A stretch of DNA of 10,940 bases from the NCBI GenBank assembly GCA_903917305.1, contig CAIXAA010000227.1, positions 1 through 10,940 of the forward strand, written 5' to 3'. Made by a program: the position numbers and the translations under genes. This document shows positions 6,830 to 10,940 of the stretch, one piece after another. Origin of the DNA: an uncultured Myxococcales bacterium. Lineage in GTDB: Bacteria; Myxococcota_A; UBA9042. Numbering within the stretch: position 1 is the stretch's first letter; every line of letters starts with the position of its first letter. The notes under the pieces were generated by a model. That model was not told where the DNA came from, searched no databases, and saw only the letters and a program-made list of their open reading frames with translations.

Positions 6830-6851
6830 GCGCCGCCCACAGGAGCCGACC

Positions 6852-8426
6852 ATGACCACCTTGCCGCCCGCCGACACCTTGCACAGCCAGCGCATCCTGA
6901 TCCTCGACTTCGGCTCGCAGTATACGATGCTGATTGCACGGCGGATTCGCGAGCAGCGGGTCTACTGCGAGATCTGGCCCTGCCACAAGTCGCTGGCGGA
7001 GATCCGCGCCTTCGCGCCAGCGGGGATCGTGCTGAGCGGCGGTCCTTCGAGCGTCTACGATCCGGATGCGCCCGTCGCGCCTGAGGTTTGGCGGCTGGGC
7101 GTGCCGGTGCTGGGCATCTGCTACGGCATGCAGGCGATGGCGCACGCGCTGGGCGGCCGCGTGGCGCCGGGCAAGACGCGCGAGTATGGGCCGGCGCAGA
7201 TCGCGCTGGAGCCGGGAAGCGACCAGCTTTTCGCCGGTTTCGATCGCGACCAGCCGCAGCCGGTGTGGATGAGCCACGGCGATTGCGTCGCGGTGATGCC
7301 GCCGGGCTTCGACGTCATCGCGCGCAGTGAGGACGGCCTGCTGGCGGCGATGGCGGACACGGAAAAGCGCTTGTATGGACTGCAGTTCCACCCCGAGGTG
7401 GTGCACACGCCGCGCGGCGTGGAGCTGCTGCACAACTTCGTCGTCGGCATCTGCGGTTGCCACCAGACCTGGACGATGGCCGGCTTCGTCAATGCCAGCG
7501 TGCAGGCGATCCGCGCTCAGGTCGGCCCGGAAGGCCGCGTGCTTTGTGGCCTTTCCGGCGGCGTCGATTCGAGCGTCACGGCGGCGCTGCTGCACCGCGC
7601 CATCGGCGACCGGCTCACCTGCGTGTTCGTGGACAACGGCCTGCTGCGCAAGGACGAGGGCGACGATGTCCGCACGATCTTTGGCGACGGCATGCAACTG
7701 CCGCTGATTACGGCCGAAGCTGGACCGGAGTTCCTCGGTGCGCTGGCGGGCATCACCGATCCCGAGCAGAAGCGCAAGATCATTGGCCGAACGTTCATCG
7801 AGGTGTTCGAGAAGGTCACGCACGAGGCCGGCCACTTCGACTTCCTGGCGCAGGGGACGCTGTACCCGGACGTCATCGAGTCGGTGTCCTTCAAGGGGCC
7901 GTCGGCGACCATCAAAAGCCATCACAATGTCGGCGGGTTGCCCGATCGGATGCGCATGAAGCTGGTCGAGCCCCTGCGCGAGCTGTTCAAGGACGAGGTG
8001 CGCGTGCTGGGCCGCGAGCTGGGCTTGCCGTCCTCGCTGGTCGATCGGCAGCCGTTCCCGGGTCCGGGCCTGGCGGTGCGCATCCTGGGCGAGGTCACGG
8101 CAGAGGGCGTCACGCTGCTGCAGAACGCCGACGCGATCGTGCGCGAGGAGCTGGACGCCTGGCCGGGGCGGCTGGGGCTGTGGCAGTACTTCGCGGTTTT
8201 GCTGCCGATTCGCAGCGTGGGCGTGATGGGCGACAGCCGGACCTACGAGTGCACGGCGGTGCTGCGTGCGGTGACGAGCGTCGACGGCATGACGGCCGAC
8301 TGGGCGGACCTGCCGCGGCCGGTGCTGAGCCGGATCTCCTCGCGGATCATCAATGAGGTTCGCGGGATCAACCGCGTGGTCTACGACATTTCGTCCAAGC
8401 CGCCGGCGACGATCGAGTGGGAGTAG
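6852..8426 (+). CDS. guaA: GMP synthase (glutamine-hydrolysing)
   Basis: GuaA converts XMP, ATP and glutamine to GMP, AMP, PPi and glutamate in the cytosol, the step after GuaB. The ATG at 6852 has AGGAG at 6841-6845, six bases upstream, and gives 524 residues, the normal length. The frame is open far upstream, but that part is antisense to the membrane protein gene. The class I glutamine amidotransferase domain (about 15-205) has nucleophile Cys90 in GICYGMQ and His180/Glu182 in FHPEV, completing the triad. The ATP-pyrophosphatase domain follows, with the P-loop LSGGVDSS at 234-241 (Ser235 to Ser240). Next come the conserved QGTLYPDVIES and SHHNVGG segments, and a C-terminal dimerisation domain ending in DISSKPPATIEWE, the family's typical end. 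No residue needed for activity appears lost. It is transcribed away from the membrane protein gene and is not followed closely by another gene. Confidence 0.98.
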   Translation: MTTLPPADTLHSQRILILDFGSQYTMLIARRIREQRVYCEIWPCHKSLAEIRAFAPAGIVLSGGPSSVYDPDAPVAPEVWRLGVPVLGICYGMQAMAHALGGRVAPGKTREYGPAQIALEPGSDQLFAGFDRDQPQPVWMSHGDCVAVMPPGFDVIARSEDGLLAAMADTEKRLYGLQFHPEVVHTPRGVELLHNFVVGICGCHQTWTMAGFVNASVQAIRAQVGPEGRVLCGLSGGVDSSVTAALLHRAIGDRLTCVFVDNGLLRKDEGDDVRTIFGDGMQLPLITAEAGPEFLGALAGITDPEQKRKIIGRTFIEVFEKVTHEAGHFDFLAQGTLYPDVIESVSFKGPSATIKSHHNVGGLPDRMRMKLVEPLRELFKDEVRVLGRELGLPSSLVDRQPFPGPGLAVRILGEVTAEGVTLLQNADAIVREELDAWPGRLGLWQYFAVLLPIRSVGVMGDSRTYECTAVLRAVTSVDGMTADWADLPRPVLSRISSRIINEVRGINRVVYDISSKPPATIEWE

Positions 8427-8466
8427 TGCATTCGCTGCGCGGGAAGCTCTTGGGTTTCTGGGCGAA

Positions 8467-8508
8467 TCCGGCCCGCGGCCGGACCGGGCCCTAGTCGCCT
8501 GCGGCGAC
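8467..8508 (+). terminator. Two GC hairpins downstream of guaA, possible transcript end
   Basis: TCCGGCC (8467-8473) pairs perfectly with GGCCGGA (8477-8483) around CGC. GTCGCC (8494-8499) pairs perfectly with GGCGAC (8503-8508) around TGC. GGCCCG (8470-8475) can instead pair with CGGGCC (8485-8490), so two folds compete. The hairpins begin 40 bp after the guaA stop. No T-run follows, so an intrinsic terminator of the textbook type is not supported. A 3'-end stabilising structure or a Rho-assisted end is possible. The remainder of the 8427-8667 spacer holds no supported gene. Confidence 0.35.
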
Positions 8509-8667
8509 CGGAGCCACCTTCGGCGTCTCCGCCCATTCGGGTGACGGTCCCTTTCGCGCCTGCCGCCAACGCTTGCACCACGATTCGCCCCGGCGCGGCG
8601 CGCCCCCGGCCCCTCATCGGCTCACTTTCTAGCATCCACCCGCGGCAACCCGTATCCTTCGCCCGTG

Positions 8668-10377
<1,710 letters not shown>

Positions 10378-10384
10378 CGACTGT

Positions 10385-10940
10385 CTACTGGCAGGTGAAC
10401 GTCAAGTCGTAGCTGCCGTTGGCGCCTTGGTAGCCGTCGACCACGACGTAGTACGTGACGCCCGCCTTCGCCGTGAACTGGGCGGACGAAGTGCCGGATG
10501 CGATGCACGAAGCGGGGTTGCAGCCCAAGCCATTGTCCTGCAGCACGAGCACGTCCGTGTCCTGGTTGGGCGCCGTCTCGTTCGCCAGCGTCACCGTCAC
10601 GGGGCCGTCCGCGGCTGCGACGAAGGTGTACGTGTACTCCGACCCGCTGTAATTGTAGGTAGGATTGCAGCTGTACGTCGTGATGGCATTGGTCGAGCCC
10701 GTGCCGTTGTTCTGGAACGAGTCCTTGTCCGCTGGGCACGTCAGCTGCGCGAGCTCCACGCTGTCGGGCACGCACGCCGGCTGGCAGAGGATCGACGTGC
10801 CGAAACAGTCGCTGTCCTCGCAGTCCGTCTTGCCGTCGCCGTCATTGTCCTTGCCGTCGTCGCACACTTCCGGCGCGGGCGCTGCCGGGCAATCGACCGA
10901 GATCGTGTACGTTCCTTGCGCGCCGTTGTAGCCGTCCACG
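10385..10940 (-). CDS. C-terminal part of a secreted PPC-repeat protein, 5' end cut by window edge
   Basis: The frame enters from the right edge and ends at the TAG at 10387-10385, giving 184 complete visible codons plus one base. The visible start VDGYNGAQGTYTISVDC is the end of one PPC-like beta domain. Next comes an Asp/Cys loop, VCDDGKDNDGDGKTDCEDSDC, like the calcium loops of thrombospondin type 3 or EF-hand-like repeats. A second PPC-like domain follows, from about residue 64 (LTCPADKD) to the final DLTFTC, with YTYTFVAAADGPVTVTL and VTYYVVVDGYQGANGSYDLT. Position-matched copies of tagccgtc at 10431 and 10929 lie 498 bp apart, so the repeat unit is 166 residues and more copies may lie outside. 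PPC domains occur at the ends of secreted proteins and are often cleaved off. The function of the full protein cannot be told from this fragment. No membrane helix or sorting tail follows the last domain. Confidence 0.8.
   Translation of the reverse strand, partial: VDGYNGAQGTYTISVDCPAAPAPEVCDDGKDNDGDGKTDCEDSDCFGTSILCQPACVPDSVELAQLTCPADKDSFQNNGTGSTNAITTYSCNPTYNYSGSEYTYTFVAAADGPVTVTLANETAPNQDTDVLVLQDNGLGCNPASCIASGTSSAQFTAKAGVTYYVVVDGYQGANGSYDLTFTCQ

Noticed and set aside
6765..6847. Direct repeat CAGGAGCC at 6765-6772 and 6840-6847
   Set aside because: The second copy is simply the guaA ribosome binding site. An 8-bp match including AGGAG is expected and has no partner feature.
5196..6851. 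Upstream in-frame extension of guaA
   Set aside because: It is Gln/Arg-rich shadow of the membrane protein gene. guaA has a clear ribosome binding site and family-typical N-terminus at 6852.
8381..8635. Minus-strand open frame containing HSIVAGGLDEMS
   Set aside because: The phrase is the reverse complement of the conserved GuaA C-terminus (SSKPPATIEW), a known source of spurious protein calls.

Overview
The window comes from a GC-rich bacterial chromosome, about two-thirds G+C by eye, with strong GC3 codon bias on both strands. It holds two nearly complete housekeeping purine genes set among surface and secreted proteins. The secreted proteins carry MopE-type Cys/Asp repeats, a Cys-plus-membrane-helix-plus-basic-tail C-terminus resembling MYXO-CTERM, a lamin-tail-like domain, PPC-like domains with Asp/Cys calcium-type loops, and a lipoprotein with a long Ala/Asp/Pro linker. 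Together these point to Myxococcota or a related former deltaproteobacterial lineage. This is inference from architecture; there is no rRNA or tRNA in the window to place it.

Layout: (1) 1-516 (+), 3' part of a small OB-fold-like lipoprotein gene cut by the left edge. (2) 625-2097 (+), guaB, IMP dehydrogenase. (3) 2098-2311, intergenic, with an extended -10 promoter candidate and two hairpins. (4) 2312-3103 (+), a PocR-domain protein with a coiled coil and a C-terminal CxxC/CxxC module but no recognisable output domain. (5) 3106-4611 (-), a glycoside hydrolase family 16 lipoprotein, tail to tail with the PocR gene and only 2 bp away. (6) 4746-6743 (-), a polytopic membrane protein resembling GT-C glycosyltransferases. 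(7) 6744-6851, a divergent promoter region with two inverted repeats. (8) 6852-8426 (+), guaA, GMP synthase. (9) 8427-8667, a gene-free spacer with strong GC hairpins behind guaA. (10) 8668-10377 (+), a secreted, probably surface-anchored protein with a lamin-tail-like domain, six MopE repeats and a sorting-type C-terminus. (11) 10385-10940 (-), 3' part of a secreted PPC-repeat protein cut by the right edge, tail to tail with the previous gene 7 bp away.

How they fit: guaB and guaA make the two steps IMP to XMP to GMP. In many bacteria they are adjacent (guaBA), but here about 4.75 kb separates them. The block between them holds a sensor-like protein, a secreted beta-glucan-type hydrolase and a membrane protein that may transfer sugars. 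A surface-glycan role for this block is a reasonable guess, but nothing in the sequence proves a joint pathway. No mobile element, CRISPR array, tRNA or rRNA was seen. No stretch over 300 bases lacks a gene.
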